64,000 nt of DNA from an uncultured Clostridia bacterium (GTDB taxonomy: Bacteria > Bacillota > Clostridia > Oscillospirales > Acutalibacteraceae): assembly GCA_937876205.1 (NCBI GenBank), contig CALEII010000044.1, forward strand, positions 1 through 64,000. The letters are read 5' to 3'. Within the stretch, counting starts at the first letter, position 1, and the number at the start of each line of letters is the position of its first letter. The translations under genes and the position numbers were made by a program. The notes below the pieces were generated by a model that did not search any database, was not told where the DNA came from, and saw nothing but the letters and a program-made list of their open reading frames with translations. Shown one piece after another: positions 1 through 8,717 of the stretch.

Positions 1-954
1 GGGATGCTCAGCAGCAAGCTTTCTCATAGCCTTGAAGTGAACCTGTGCGCCTGCATCTGACATATCAAGAAGGAATTCTTTTGCGAATGTACCGTCCTGA
101 ATATCTGAAAGAATCTTCTTCATAGCCTTCTTTGTTTCTTCTGTGATAATCTTGGGACCTGTGATGTAGTCACCGTATTCAGCAGTGTTTGAAATTGAGT
201 ATCTCATACCTGCAAAACCGCTCTGGTAGATAAGGTCAACGATGAGCTTCATTTCGTGGATACACTCAAAGTAAGCGTTTCTGGGGTCGTAGCCTGCTTC
301 AACAAGTGTTTCAAAGCCTGCCTGCATAAGAGCACATACACCGCCGCAGAGAACAGCCTGCTCACCAAAGAGGTCTGTTTCTGTTTCTGTACGGAAGTTT
401 GTTTCAAGAACGCCTGCTCTTGCGCCGCCGATACCCAGAGCATATGCAAGACCGATATCCATAGCATCGCCTGTAGCATCCTGCTCAACAGCGATAAGAC
501 AGGGAACACCCTTACCTGCCTGATATTCACTTCTTACTGTGTGACCGGGGCCCTTGGGAGCGATCATAATAACGTTGACATCCTTGGGGGGCTTGATGCA
601 GCCGAAGTGGATGTTGAAGCCGTGAGCGAATGCAAGGGTCTTGCCTGCTGTGAGGTTGGGCTCGATGCTCTCTTTGTAAAGCTTTGCCTGAAGTTCGTCG
701 TTGATAAGAATCATAATAAGGTCAGCCTTTGCTGCAGCTTCAGCTGATGTGTAAACCTCAAAGCCCTGAGCTTCTGCCTTTGCCCAGCTCTTTGAGCCTT
801 CGTAAAGACCGATGATTACGTGAACGCCGCTTTCCTTGAGGTTAAGTGCGTGTGCGTGGCCCTGTGAGCCGTAACCGATGATAGCTACTGTCTTGCCTGA
901 AAGTCTGCCGAGATCGCAGTCCTGCTGATAATATACTTTTGCTGATGTGTTCAT
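1..954 (-). CDS. ilvC: Ketol-acid reductoisomerase, 3' end cut by window edge
   Basis: Second step of valine, leucine and isoleucine synthesis: isomerises and reduces 2-acetolactate with NADPH and Mg2+. 318 residues are visible and the frame stays open through base 1, so only the C-terminal tail is missing from a family of about 330-340 residues. The NADPH-binding GYGSQGHA motif is at residues 27-34, KGPGH near 134-138, and the acidic metal ligands fall in TDLFGEQ (D194, E198) and FECIHE (E230, E234). The start ATG at 952-954 follows AAGGAGATATAAAA on the coding strand. It is the last visible gene of the leu-ilv operon, separated from ilvN by a repeat-filled gap of about 120 bases. Identification is firm. 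Confidence 0.97.
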   Translation of the reverse strand, partial: MNTSAKVYYQQDCDLGRLSGKTVAIIGYGSQGHAHALNLKESGVHVIIGLYEGSKSWAKAEAQGFEVYTSAEAAAKADLIMILINDELQAKLYKESIEPNLTAGKTLAFAHGFNIHFGCIKPPKDVNVIMIAPKGPGHTVRSEYQAGKGVPCLIAVEQDATGDAMDIGLAYALGIGGARAGVLETNFRTETETDLFGEQAVLCGGVCALMQAGFETLVEAGYDPRNAYFECIHEMKLIVDLIYQSGFAGMRYSISNTAEYGDYITGPKIITEETKKAMKKILSDIQDGTFAKEFLLDMSDAGAQVHFKAMRKLAAEHP

Positions 955-971
955 TTTTATATCTCCTTTTT

Positions 972-1081
972 ATCAATGTACAATTTACAATTTACAATGT
1001 ACAATTATGTATTAATTTAAATGATTCAAAAGGCAAAGCCTTTTCCGAAATTGCGAATTGCGAATTTACAATTGCGAATTA
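972..1081 (-). repeat. Stop-codon-anchored intergenic repeat, ilvN/ilvC junction
   Basis: On the coding strand the unit starts with TAATTCGCAATT, where TAA is the ilvN stop codon. It continues with several AATTCGCAATT-like steps, a hairpin AAAAGGCTTTGCCTTTT (about 1026-1044), then a block of ATTGTACATTG/ATTGTAAATTG steps ending just before the ilvC ribosome binding site. The same building blocks occur at 3434-3487 and 5085-5211. Seen directly; function unknown. Confidence 0.8.
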
Positions 1082-1579
1082 GTTTTCATTAAGAATGCTT
1101 CCGTTGCCTCTTTTAAGAGCCACCATACCCGTACGGCAGACTTCGATAATTCCGAATTCTTCCACAAGGTCAATAAAAGCATCAATTTTTGAGGACTCAC
1201 CTGTTATTTCAATTATCATAGCTTCTGTGCCGTAATCGACTACCTTTGCTCTGAAAATATCAACAACACTCATAATGTCCTGTCTTGATTCCTTGCTGTT
1301 CTTAATCTTCACAAGAACAAGCTCTCTTGAAACAGATTCAGCCCTTTCAAGCTCTGTAAGACACTCAACATCGGGCATCTTTGCAAGCTGACGCACAATC
1401 TGATTCTTTATCACGTCGTCACCGTTGAAGGTGACTGTCATTCTTGAATATTCGGGGTTTTCCGTTTCACCAACGGTAAGAGAGTCAATGTTGAAGCCTC
1501 TTCTTCTGAACATACTTGAAATTCTTGCAAGTACACCGTACTGGTTACGGACGAAAACCGAAAGAACGTGTCTGTCCAT
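1079..1579 (-). CDS. ilvN: Acetolactate synthase small (regulatory) subunit
   Basis: Regulatory ACT-domain partner of the IlvB catalytic subunit, normally carrying valine feedback inhibition. The protein of 166 residues starts MDRHVLSVFVRNQYGVLARI, the classic N-terminal ACT domain, and has the RRRGFNIDSLTVG segment that follows in this family. The second half (from about residue 75) is the C-terminal regulatory domain. I place the start at the ATG 1577-1579 because it matches the family N-terminus and lies one base past the ilvB stop; the upstream in-frame extension lies inside ilvB. Translational coupling with ilvB is likely. The name ilvH would be equally valid. Confidence 0.95.
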   Translation of the reverse strand: MDRHVLSVFVRNQYGVLARISSMFRRRGFNIDSLTVGETENPEYSRMTVTFNGDDVIKNQIVRQLAKMPDVECLTELERAESVSRELVLVKIKNSKESRQDIMSVVDIFRAKVVDYGTEAMIIEITGESSKIDAFIDLVEEFGIIEVCRTGMVALKRGNGSILNEN

Positions 1580-1580
1580 A

Positions 1581-3251
1581 TCAGTCACCCACCCTTTCAA
1601 CAATGATGTCGTCCATTGAGCCGCCGGGAGGAAGCATAGGCAGAACCATTTCGTCCTTATCAATAAAGCACTCGATAAGCACGGGACCGTCTGCAGCAAC
1701 AGCATCCTTCATTGTCTTCTCAAAATCTGCCATTTCGGTGCATCTGAAGCCCTTGATACCGAAAGCCTCAGCAAGACGGACAAAATCGGTTTTTCTGTCA
1801 AGCACCGTATTTGAATAGTGCTGATTAAAGAAAAGATTCTGCCACTGACGGACCATTCCGAGCACTCCGTTATTCATTATAACGATAATGACGGGTACGT
1901 TGTATGAAGCAGCTGTTGCGAGCTCGTTAAGGCACATACCGAAGCTGCCGTCACCTGTCACAAGGACTGTTTTGTGTCCCGAACCGATTGCAGAACCGAT
2001 TGCCGCACCAAGACCGAAGCCCATTGTACCGAGACCGCCGCTTGAAACAAACTTTCTGGGCTTTGCGAATTCGCAATACTGTGCTGACCACATCTGATGC
2101 TGTCCCACATCTGTTGCAACGGGCATATCGTCTGTTTTGCACTTGTTGATGACCTGAATAATATTATAAGGATTCATCTCTTCCGAAACGGGAGTGTGAT
2201 TCTTCTCTTCTTCAATGAAATCCTTTACCTGACTTATCCATTCGGGGTGTTCAGCCTTTCCGACACCCTCAAGAATCTCGGTAAGAGCCATTTTTACATC
2301 ACTGCATATACCTAAATTTGCAATAATGTTCTTATCGATTTCGGCTTTATCCGTATCGATATGGATAATCTTTGCCCGGGGGGCATATTTTGCCTTGTTA
2401 CCCGTTGCTCTGTCAGAAAATCTTGCACCGACTGTAATTATAAGGTCTGCATTGTGCTGAGCCATTGAAGATGCGTAATGACCGTGCATACCCTGCATAC
2501 CGAGGAATCTCTCGTTTGAATTTTCTATTGCGGAAATACCCATAAGTGAGCAACCGATGACTGCATCAATCTTTTCTGCAAGAGCCTTGACAACATCACT
2601 TGCCTGGGCTGTGATTGTACCGCCGCCGCAATATATGTAAGGCTTTTTTGCTTCATTTATAAGCTGTATTGCACTCTCAATCTTGTGGGGCTTGGGAGGA
2701 ATCTTTGCCAAGGGCTCCACGGGAGCTTCAGGCTCGTAATCGTAAAGAGCCACCTGAACATCCTTTGGAATATCCACAAGCACGGGACCGGGTCTGCCCG
2801 ATTTTGCAAGCCTGAAAGCTTCTCTTAAGGTTTCAGCAAGCTTTGAAACCTTGTTTACAAAGTAATTGTGCTTTGTAATGGGCATTGTGATACCCGTTAT
2901 GTCAACCTCCTGAAAGCTGTCCCTGCCGATAAGGTCGTTTGAAACGTTACCCGTAATGGCAACCATAGGGACAGAATCAAGGTAAGCAGTTGCGATACCT
3001 GTTACAAGGTTCGTGGCACCGGGACCTGATGTTGCGATGCAGACACCGACCTTGCCCGTTGTTCTTGCGTAACCGTCAGCGGCGTGGGATGCACCCTGCT
3101 CGTGAGCCACAAGAATATGCTTCAATTCGTCCTGATGCTCATATAATCTGTCATAAATGTTGATAACCTGTCCTCCGGGATAACCGAAAACAACATCGAC
3201 ACCCTGTTCAATCAATGTTCTGACAAGTATTTCAGCACCTGATAATTTCAT
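1581..3251 (-). CDS. ilvB: Acetolactate synthase large (catalytic) subunit
   Basis: Thiamine diphosphate and FAD enzyme condensing two pyruvates to acetolactate, or pyruvate with 2-ketobutyrate. 556 residues, normal length. The N-terminal MKLSGAEILV, the FGYPGGQV segment and the catalytic glutamate in AHEQGA are present, and the ThDP motif GDGSFGM...NN lies in the C-terminal third. I use the ATG at 3249-3251 because it has GTGGTGA upstream and matches the family start; a longer in-frame extension reads through repeat sequence. It is followed almost without a gap by ilvN. A probable internal promoter lies at 3380-3408. Confidence 0.96.
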   Translation of the reverse strand: MKLSGAEILVRTLIEQGVDVVFGYPGGQVINIYDRLYEHQDELKHILVAHEQGASHAADGYARTTGKVGVCIATSGPGATNLVTGIATAYLDSVPMVAITGNVSNDLIGRDSFQEVDITGITMPITKHNYFVNKVSKLAETLREAFRLAKSGRPGPVLVDIPKDVQVALYDYEPEAPVEPLAKIPPKPHKIESAIQLINEAKKPYIYCGGGTITAQASDVVKALAEKIDAVIGCSLMGISAIENSNERFLGMQGMHGHYASSMAQHNADLIITVGARFSDRATGNKAKYAPRAKIIHIDTDKAEIDKNIIANLGICSDVKMALTEILEGVGKAEHPEWISQVKDFIEEEKNHTPVSEEMNPYNIIQVINKCKTDDMPVATDVGQHQMWSAQYCEFAKPRKFVSSGGLGTMGFGLGAAIGSAIGSGHKTVLVTGDGSFGMCLNELATAASYNVPVIIVIMNNGVLGMVRQWQNLFFNQHYSNTVLDRKTDFVRLAEAFGIKGFRCTEMADFEKTMKDAVAADGPVLIECFIDKDEMVLPMLPPGGSMDDIIVERVGD

Positions 3252-3379
3252 TGTTTCACCACACAAATCAATTCTCAATTCGCAATTTGAAATGCTCAAT
3301 TATCGGAAGTCGCTATGCGACTTGAATTGATAATCAATCATTATCAACACCGCAATCAAGAAATGAAAATTATTTTGAT

Positions 3380-3408
3380 ATTATATAATATTATAATTTA
3401 TAATTCAA
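3380..3408 (-). promoter_or_regulatory. Probable internal promoter for ilvB-ilvN-ilvC
   Basis: Minus-strand TTGAAT (3403-3408) and TATAAT (3380-3385) are separated by 17 bases in a very AT-rich stretch. It lies about 125 bases upstream of the ilvB start, so ilvBNC could be transcribed independently of the leu genes. Seen in sequence; activity is inferred. Confidence 0.6.
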
Positions 3409-3433
3409 GTACTATTTAAAAATATTATGGGTC

Positions 3434-3487
3434 AAAGGGCGAAGCCCTTTCCGAAATTGCGAATTGCGAATTGCAAATTGCGAATTA
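3434..3487 (-). repeat. Stop-codon-anchored intergenic repeat, leuB/ilvB junction
   Basis: The coding strand again starts TAATTCGCAATT at the leuB stop, then further AATTCGCAATT steps, then a hairpin AAAGGGCTTCGCCCTTT (3434-3450). A related but diverged AATTGCGAATTGAGAATTG block sits at about 3265-3300 just before ilvB, next to a second hairpin AAGTCGCATAGCGACTT (about 3306-3322). Confidence 0.75.
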
Positions 3488-4555
3488 AATCCGTTCCGCA
3501 ACCAGGTCGCCCATCTTTTTACAGCCGACCTTTGTCATACCCTCCTGCATAATGTCGCCTGTTCTGAAGCCTTCATCAAGCACTGCATTGACTGCGTTTT
3601 CGATAGCATCTGCTTCTTCAATCATATTGAATGAATATCTGAGCATCATTGCGGCTGAGAGGATTGTGCCCAGGGGATTTGCAATGTCCATTCCTGCGAT
3701 GTCGGGTGCTGAACCGTGAATAGGCTCATACATACCCAGTGTGCCTTCCGAAAGAGAGGCTGAGGGCATCATACCTATGGAACCTGTGAGCATACTTGCT
3801 TCGTCTGAAAGAATGTCACCGAACATATTCTCAGTAACTGCAACGTCAAATCTGCCGGGATTTCTGATAAGCTGCATTGCTGTGTTGTCAACGAGGATGT
3901 CTTCGTATTCAACATCAGAATATTCCTCTGCAAGACGGTGCATAACACTTCTCCACAGTCTTGAAGAATCAAGCACGTTTGCCTTGTCTGCGGAAGACAC
4001 CTTGCATCTTCTCTTTCTTGCAGACTCAAAAGCAACTCTGCCTATTCTCTCAATTTCGTGCTCTGAATATTTGAGCTCGTCTGCAGCGAATTTCTCGCCG
4101 TTTTCTTCGCCTGTTGTTCTCTTGCCGAAATAGATACCGCCCGTGAGCTCTCTTACGATAAGAAGGTCAATGCCGTCACCGACAACTGAGGGCTTTAAGG
4201 GAGACGCATCTGCCAATTGGGGGAAGAGCTTTGTGGGACGAAGGTTTGCGAAAAGACCGAGCTCGCTTCTTACGGCAAGAAGAGCCTTTTCGGGTCTGAT
4301 TGCGGGAGGACAGTTATCCCATTTGGGACCGCCGACTGCACCTAAGAGAACGCTGTCACAGTTTTTGCACTGTGCCATACCTTCATCTGTAATGGGCACG
4401 CCGTATTTGTCGATTGAGCAGCCGCCTATGTCAACATACTTATATTCAAATTCGTGTGAGTATTTTTCACCGATTCTGTCAAGCACCTTGAGAGCTTCGT
4501 CAACTATTTCGGGGCCTATTCCGTCACCTTTGAGAACTGTAATAACTTTTTTCAT
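3485..4555 (-). CDS. leuB: 3-isopropylmalate dehydrogenase
   Basis: Third step of leucine synthesis: NAD+-dependent oxidative decarboxylation of 3-isopropylmalate. 356 residues, the normal length. It has the N-terminal GDGIGPEI motif, the substrate region RELTGGIYFG, the DNTAMQLI segment and the C-terminal cofactor motif HGSAPDIAG. It starts 10 bases after the leuD stop. Its stop codon is the first codon of a repeat unit. Confidence 0.97.
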   Translation of the reverse strand: MKKVITVLKGDGIGPEIVDEALKVLDRIGEKYSHEFEYKYVDIGGCSIDKYGVPITDEGMAQCKNCDSVLLGAVGGPKWDNCPPAIRPEKALLAVRSELGLFANLRPTKLFPQLADASPLKPSVVGDGIDLLIVRELTGGIYFGKRTTGEENGEKFAADELKYSEHEIERIGRVAFESARKRRCKVSSADKANVLDSSRLWRSVMHRLAEEYSDVEYEDILVDNTAMQLIRNPGRFDVAVTENMFGDILSDEASMLTGSIGMMPSASLSEGTLGMYEPIHGSAPDIAGMDIANPLGTILSAAMMLRYSFNMIEEADAIENAVNAVLDEGFRTGDIMQEGMTKVGCKKMGDLVAERI

Positions 4556-4565
4556 AATTTTACCC

Positions 4566-5045
4566 TCACTTGAGTGAATTAAGAAGACCGTTTGATGCGA
4601 TAATCTCTTTTATGAATTCGGGGAAAGGCTGAGCCTTGTATTCCTCGTTCTTTGTGATGTTTGTGATAACGCCTGTATCGAAGTCAACTGCAACCTCGTC
4701 ACCTGCTGCGATTTTTTCGCTTGCTTCGGGACATTCGAGAATTGCAAGACCGATGTTTATTGCATTTCTGTAGAAAATTCTTGCAAAGGTTGATGCGATA
4801 ACACAGGAAATGCCGGATTCCTTGATAGCAATGGGAGCGTGTTCACGTGATGAACCGCAACCGAAATTGGCACCGCCTACCATAATGTCACCGTCATTTA
4901 CCTTGTTTACAAATTCCGTGTCGATATCCTCCATACAGTGTGCAGCAAGCTCCTTGTGGTTTGCCGTGTTGAGATATCTTGCAGGGATAATAACGTCTGT
5001 GTCAACGTTGTCGCCGTATTTATGTACAAAACCTTTTACATTCAT
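4566..5045 (-). CDS. leuD: 3-isopropylmalate dehydratase small subunit
   Basis: Small subunit of the isopropylmalate isomerase, forming the swivelling domain that completes the active site with LeuC. About 159 residues. Hallmark segments are GDNVDTDVIIPARYL near residue 9 and GANFGCGSSREHAP near residue 60. The start ATG at 5043-5045 is preceded by AAAGGAATCTTACCT; an in-frame ATG six codons upstream lacks this spacing. It sits between leuC and leuB, as usual for clostridial leu operons. Confidence 0.95.
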   Translation of the reverse strand: MNVKGFVHKYGDNVDTDVIIPARYLNTANHKELAAHCMEDIDTEFVNKVNDGDIMVGGANFGCGSSREHAPIAIKESGISCVIASTFARIFYRNAINIGLAILECPEASEKIAAGDEVAVDFDTGVITNITKNEEYKAQPFPEFIKEIIASNGLLNSLK

Positions 5046-5084
5046 AGGTAAGATTCCTTTCAATTATTAATAAATCGGGAAATT

Positions 5085-5211
5085 AATTCGCAATTATCAA
5101 TGTGCAATGTGCAATTGCGGAAAAGGCTCCGCCTTTTGAACCATTATAATGGGGTAAGGGGCAAAGCCCCTTCATCAATTGCGAATTGCGAATTTCTAAT
5201 TGCGAATTAAA
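5085..5211 (-). repeat. Stop-codon-anchored double repeat, leuC/leuD junction
   Basis: The longest copy of the repeat family. The coding strand starts TAATTCGCAATT at the leuC stop. Two hairpins follow, AAGGGGCTTTGCCCCTT and AAAAGGCGGAGCCTTTT, then ATTGCACATTG steps and a final AATTGCGAATT. It fills nearly the whole leuC-leuD gap. Confidence 0.8.
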
Positions 5212-6469
5212 TAAAATCTTTCGGGTCAACAATGTGTCCGACAACTGCTGTTGCGGCTGCAACTTCGGGGCTTGCAAGGTAAATCTTTGAGCTCTTTGCA
5301 CCCATTCTGCCTACGAAGTTTCTGTTCGTTGTTGCAACTGCGATTTCGTCATCTGCAAGGATACCCATATAACCGCCCAGACAAGGTCCGCAGGTGGGAG
5401 TTGAAACTGCACAGCCCGCATCAATGAAAATATCCATATAGCCTCTCTTGATGCACTCTTTATAGACCGACTGTGTTGCGGGAATAACAATAACTCTTAT
5501 ATCCTTTGCAACCTTCTTGCCCTTGAGGATGTTTGCGGCAGCTTCCATATCTGAAATTCTGCCGTTTGTGCAGGAGCCTATAACAACCTGATCGGGTACT
5601 ATGTCTGTAAGCTCACTTGCAGGCCTTGTGTTCTCGGGAAGATGAGGACAGGCAACGGTTGAAACGATTTCAGAAAGATTTATTACATATTCTTCATCGT
5701 AAACGGCGTCTTCGTCTGCCTTATAAACTGTGAATTCACGGTTTACTCTGCCGTTTACGTATTCAAGTGTCTTGTCGTCAACCTCGAAGATGCCGTTCTT
5801 TGCGCCTGCTTCAATAGCCATATTAGCCATTGCAAGTCTGTCGTCCATTGAAAGAGAGTGAAGACCTTCGCCCGTGAATTCCATTGAACGGTAGAGAGCA
5901 CCGTCAACACCTATCATACCGATGATGTGAAGAATAACGTCCTTACCCGAAACACCCTTGTTAAGAGAGCCTGTAAGGGTGAATTTAATAGCAGAAGGAA
6001 CCTTGAACCAGGCCTTGCCTGTTGCCATACCTGCCGCCATATCGGTTGAGCCGATACCTGTTGAGAAAGCTCCCAATGCACCGTATGTACATGTATGTGA
6101 GTCTGCACCGATGATACAGTCACCGGGGGCTGCAAGACCTTTTTCGGGAATGAGTGCGTGCTCAATGCCCATTTCACCGACATCGTAGTAGTTTGTGATA
6201 TTGAATGATTTTGCAAATGTTCTGCACTGCTTTGTCTGCTGAGCAGCCTTGATGTCCTTATTGGGAACAAAGTGGTCCATAACCATTGCAATTTTTGTGT
6301 TGTCAAAAACCTTGTCAAAGCCGTTTTTGCTGAATTCGTTTATAGCAACGGGAGAAGTGATATCGTTGCCGAGAACAAGGTCAAGCTTTGCCATTATAAG
6401 CTGACCTGCTTCAACAGATTCGAGCCCTGCGTGTGCGGCAAGAATCTTCTGTGTCATTGTCATACCCAT
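5207..6469 (-). CDS. leuC: 3-isopropylmalate dehydratase large subunit
   Basis: Aconitase-family enzyme converting 2-isopropylmalate to 3-isopropylmalate with LeuD. 420 residues, the size of the prokaryotic LeuC type 2 group. The [4Fe-4S] cluster ligands are visible as VIGSCTNGRISD (about residue 300) and STPTCGPCLGG (about residue 360), and GADSHTCTYGALG is present near residue 122. The start ATG has TAAGGAG nine bases upstream, overlapping the leuA stop. Confidence 0.97.
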   Translation of the reverse strand: MGMTMTQKILAAHAGLESVEAGQLIMAKLDLVLGNDITSPVAINEFSKNGFDKVFDNTKIAMVMDHFVPNKDIKAAQQTKQCRTFAKSFNITNYYDVGEMGIEHALIPEKGLAAPGDCIIGADSHTCTYGALGAFSTGIGSTDMAAGMATGKAWFKVPSAIKFTLTGSLNKGVSGKDVILHIIGMIGVDGALYRSMEFTGEGLHSLSMDDRLAMANMAIEAGAKNGIFEVDDKTLEYVNGRVNREFTVYKADEDAVYDEEYVINLSEIVSTVACPHLPENTRPASELTDIVPDQVVIGSCTNGRISDMEAAANILKGKKVAKDIRVIVIPATQSVYKECIKRGYMDIFIDAGCAVSTPTCGPCLGGYMGILADDEIAVATTNRNFVGRMGAKSSKIYLASPEVAAATAVVGHIVDPKDFI

Positions 6470-6481
6470 AATAATTTCTCC

Positions 6482-8155
6482 TTACTTTGATTTTTCGTAT
6501 CTGTTGATTGCTGAGAACAGTGCGTATACTGATGAAAGAATAATATCGTCATCAACACCGACACCCCAGCTGACCTTACCGTCAGGCATTGTGATGCTGA
6601 CATAAGAAACAGCCTTTGATGTTGAGCCCATATTCAGAGCGTGTTCTGTATATTCAAGGTGGTCAAATATAATGCCGCCCTTGTGAAGTGCTTTAACAAC
6701 AGCGTCAAGCGAACCGTTACCGTTGCCTGCGATATCGTCTACTATGCCGTCTTTTTCAAATGTGAGGTAAGCGACTGTGTCATTCTTACGCACAAAGTGA
6801 CAGTCAATATATTTAACGGGACCGTCAATGATATTGATATAGTTCTCTTTGAACACATCGAAAACTTCCTGAGGCTGAAGCTCCTTGTGAGCCTTGTCGG
6901 AAACATCCTTTACGCAGTAGCCGACGTTTTCTCTCATCTTCATCGGGAGAATGTAACCGTACTGCTTATCAAGAAGATAACCGATACCGCCCTTGCCTGA
7001 CTGTGAGTTGATACGGATAACGTCTGTCTTGTATTCCCTGCCCACATCCTTGGGGTCGATGGGAAGATAAGGCACTGTCCAGTGCTCGCAGTCGTTGTCT
7101 TCTCTGTATTTCATACCCTTTGCAATAGCATCCTGATGTGAGCCTGAGAAAGCTGCAAAAACAAGGTTGCCCGAATAGGGTGAACGCTCATAAACTGACA
7201 TTCTTGTTACTTTTTCATAGACATTGACGATTGAAGGCATATCTGAGAAATCAAGCTCGGGGTCAACGCCCTGTGAGAACATATTCATTGCCAGAGTGAC
7301 AATATCTGCGTTACCTGTTCTTTCACCGTTGCCGAAGAGTGTGCCTTCGATTCTGTCTGCACCTGCAAGAAGACCTAATTCACAGTCTGCAACGGCACAG
7401 CCTCTGTCATTATGAGGATGAAGTGAAATCTCAACATTCTCTCTGTATTTGAGGTTGTTGCTCATATATTCAATCTGATTTGCGTAAACGTGAGGCATTG
7501 AGTGTTCAACAGTTACGGGAAGATTGATAACAACCTTTCTGTCAGCGGTGGGCTGCCATACATCAAGAACTGCATTGCAGACTTCAAGTGCATATTCGGG
7601 CTCTGTACCTGTGAATGATTCGGGTGAATATTCATAACGGTACTTCACGCCGTATTCCTTTGCAAGTGAATCAAAGAGCTTTGCGCCTTCAATTGCAATC
7701 TGCTTGATTTCGTCCTTTGACTTTCTGAAAACCTGTTCTCTCTGTGCAACCGAAGTTGAATTGTAAAGATGAACGATAACGTGATTTTCATTCTTTATTC
7801 CTGCAAGACTTTCAAATGTCTTCTTTATAATATGTTCTCTTGACTGTGTAAGAACCTGAACTGTAACGTCATCGGGAATAAGGTCGTTTTCGATAAGTGT
7901 GCGAAGGAACTGATATTCAGTTTCACTCGCTGCAGGGAAACCGACTTCAATCTGCTTGAATCCGATTTTAACAAGAAGCTTGAAGAACTCAATCTTTTCC
8001 TCAAGACTCATAGGGATGATAAGGGACTGATTGCCGTCACGAAGGTCAACGCTGCACCAGACGGGTGCCTTGTCGATATAGGTTTTGTGCATCCATTCGC
8101 CTTTCACTTCAGGGGGCATAAAAAACTGTCTTGTGTACTTTTCTGTTCCTCTCAT
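6482..8155 (-). CDS. leuA: 2-isopropylmalate synthase
   Basis: Committed step of leucine synthesis: condenses acetyl-CoA with 2-ketoisovalerate. 557 residues, matching the longer type 2 LeuA group. The catalytic barrel contains the metal and substrate motif SVDLRDGNQSL (about residues 36-46) and the metal-binding HPHNDRGCA (about residue 248). The C-terminal 150 residues, with NGNGSLDAVVKAL, match the regulatory LeuA dimer domain that binds leucine. First gene of the operon, behind a T-box. GAGGTG lies upstream of the ATG. Confidence 0.97.
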   Translation of the reverse strand: MRGTEKYTRQFFMPPEVKGEWMHKTYIDKAPVWCSVDLRDGNQSLIIPMSLEEKIEFFKLLVKIGFKQIEVGFPAASETEYQFLRTLIENDLIPDDVTVQVLTQSREHIIKKTFESLAGIKNENHVIVHLYNSTSVAQREQVFRKSKDEIKQIAIEGAKLFDSLAKEYGVKYRYEYSPESFTGTEPEYALEVCNAVLDVWQPTADRKVVINLPVTVEHSMPHVYANQIEYMSNNLKYRENVEISLHPHNDRGCAVADCELGLLAGADRIEGTLFGNGERTGNADIVTLAMNMFSQGVDPELDFSDMPSIVNVYEKVTRMSVYERSPYSGNLVFAAFSGSHQDAIAKGMKYREDNDCEHWTVPYLPIDPKDVGREYKTDVIRINSQSGKGGIGYLLDKQYGYILPMKMRENVGYCVKDVSDKAHKELQPQEVFDVFKENYINIIDGPVKYIDCHFVRKNDTVAYLTFEKDGIVDDIAGNGNGSLDAVVKALHKGGIIFDHLEYTEHALNMGSTSKAVSYVSITMPDGKVSWGVGVDDDIILSSVYALFSAINRYEKSK

Positions 8156-8183
8156 GGAATCACCTCTGTTTCATAATATACAG

Positions 8184-8465
8184 ATAAAAAAAACAAACTC
8201 CGTCTCAACAAAGAGACGGAGGATAAGTCCGTGGTACCACTCTAATTGGTGAAAAATCACCCACTCAATTCACACATCGGGCACGAAGCCGAATATGCTA
8301 CTTCTTTAACGATGAAGCTCCGTTCTTCCTACACGACCGTCATAATGACGGTGTTCAGTCGACCGCTCGAAGGAGAGATACGATCACTCACGGCTGCAAC
8401 CTCACACCACCCGGTTGCTCTCTGAAAACACCGCTACGAATGACCCTTTAGCCTTGTCATTGCGT
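8184..8465 (-). promoter_or_regulatory. T-box riboswitch, probably leucine-sensing
   Basis: The coding strand contains the conserved T-box AGAGTGGTACCACGGAC (8227-8243) that pairs with uncharged tRNA 3' ends. After it comes a perfect terminator stem, CTCCGTCTC with GAGACGGAG (8198-8221), ending in a T-run. Upstream is a large structured stem I: CGGTGTT pairs with AACACCG at its base, and a GGTGTGAGG element is present. Position before leuA implies leucine sensing. Leu codons CTC and CTT occur in the 3' side of stem I, but I could not fix the specifier codon. Confidence 0.93.
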
Positions 8466-8483
8466 TTATCTGTATTGTAGTTA

Positions 8484-8512
8484 ATTATACAAAAGAGAAA
8501 ATACAATGTCAA
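8484..8512 (-). promoter_or_regulatory. Promoter of the leu-ilv operon
   Basis: Minus-strand consensus TTGACA (8507-8512) and TATAAT (8484-8489) with a 17-base spacer. Transcription would begin just before the T-box stem I. Confidence 0.9.
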
Positions 8513-8578
8513 TACTTTTTTCAAAAAAACTTCACTAAAATGAAGTAAAATTTATGTATGCCTTGCACAGAAAATCAG

Positions 8579-8711
8579 AATTTGTCGGGCTGCTTAAATA
8601 AACCTATCGTAGGGACCGATGCCCACATCGGTCCGTAAAGTTTCATCTGTGCCGGCGGACCGATGTGGGCATCGGTCCCTACACGATATCAATAAATCAT
8701 CCCGATAAATT
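8579..8711. repeat. Nested palindromic (MITE-like) element
   Basis: The outer ends are inverted: AATTTGTCGGG (8579-8589) and CCCGATAAATT (8701-8711). Inside lies a long near-perfect inverted repeat: GTAGGGACCGATGCCC (from 8609) is mirrored by GGGCATCGGTCCCTAC (to 8682). Each inner arm is itself a small palindrome, GACCGATG with CATCGGTC. No coding potential. It looks like a non-autonomous mobile or REP-type element placed inside an older palindrome. Confidence 0.75.
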
Positions 8712-8717
8712 ATTGTT

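Noticed and set aside
256..747. 163-residue plus-strand frame over ilvC
   Set aside because: Antisense to a highly conserved gene; unlikely composition.
972..1081. AATTCGCAATT steps considered as a CRISPR or origin iteron array
   Set aside because: Units too short and variable, no spacers, no origin-linked genes.
5914..6318. 134-residue frame overlapping leuC on the same strand
   Set aside because: Other-frame shadow within a conserved gene; no ribosome site.
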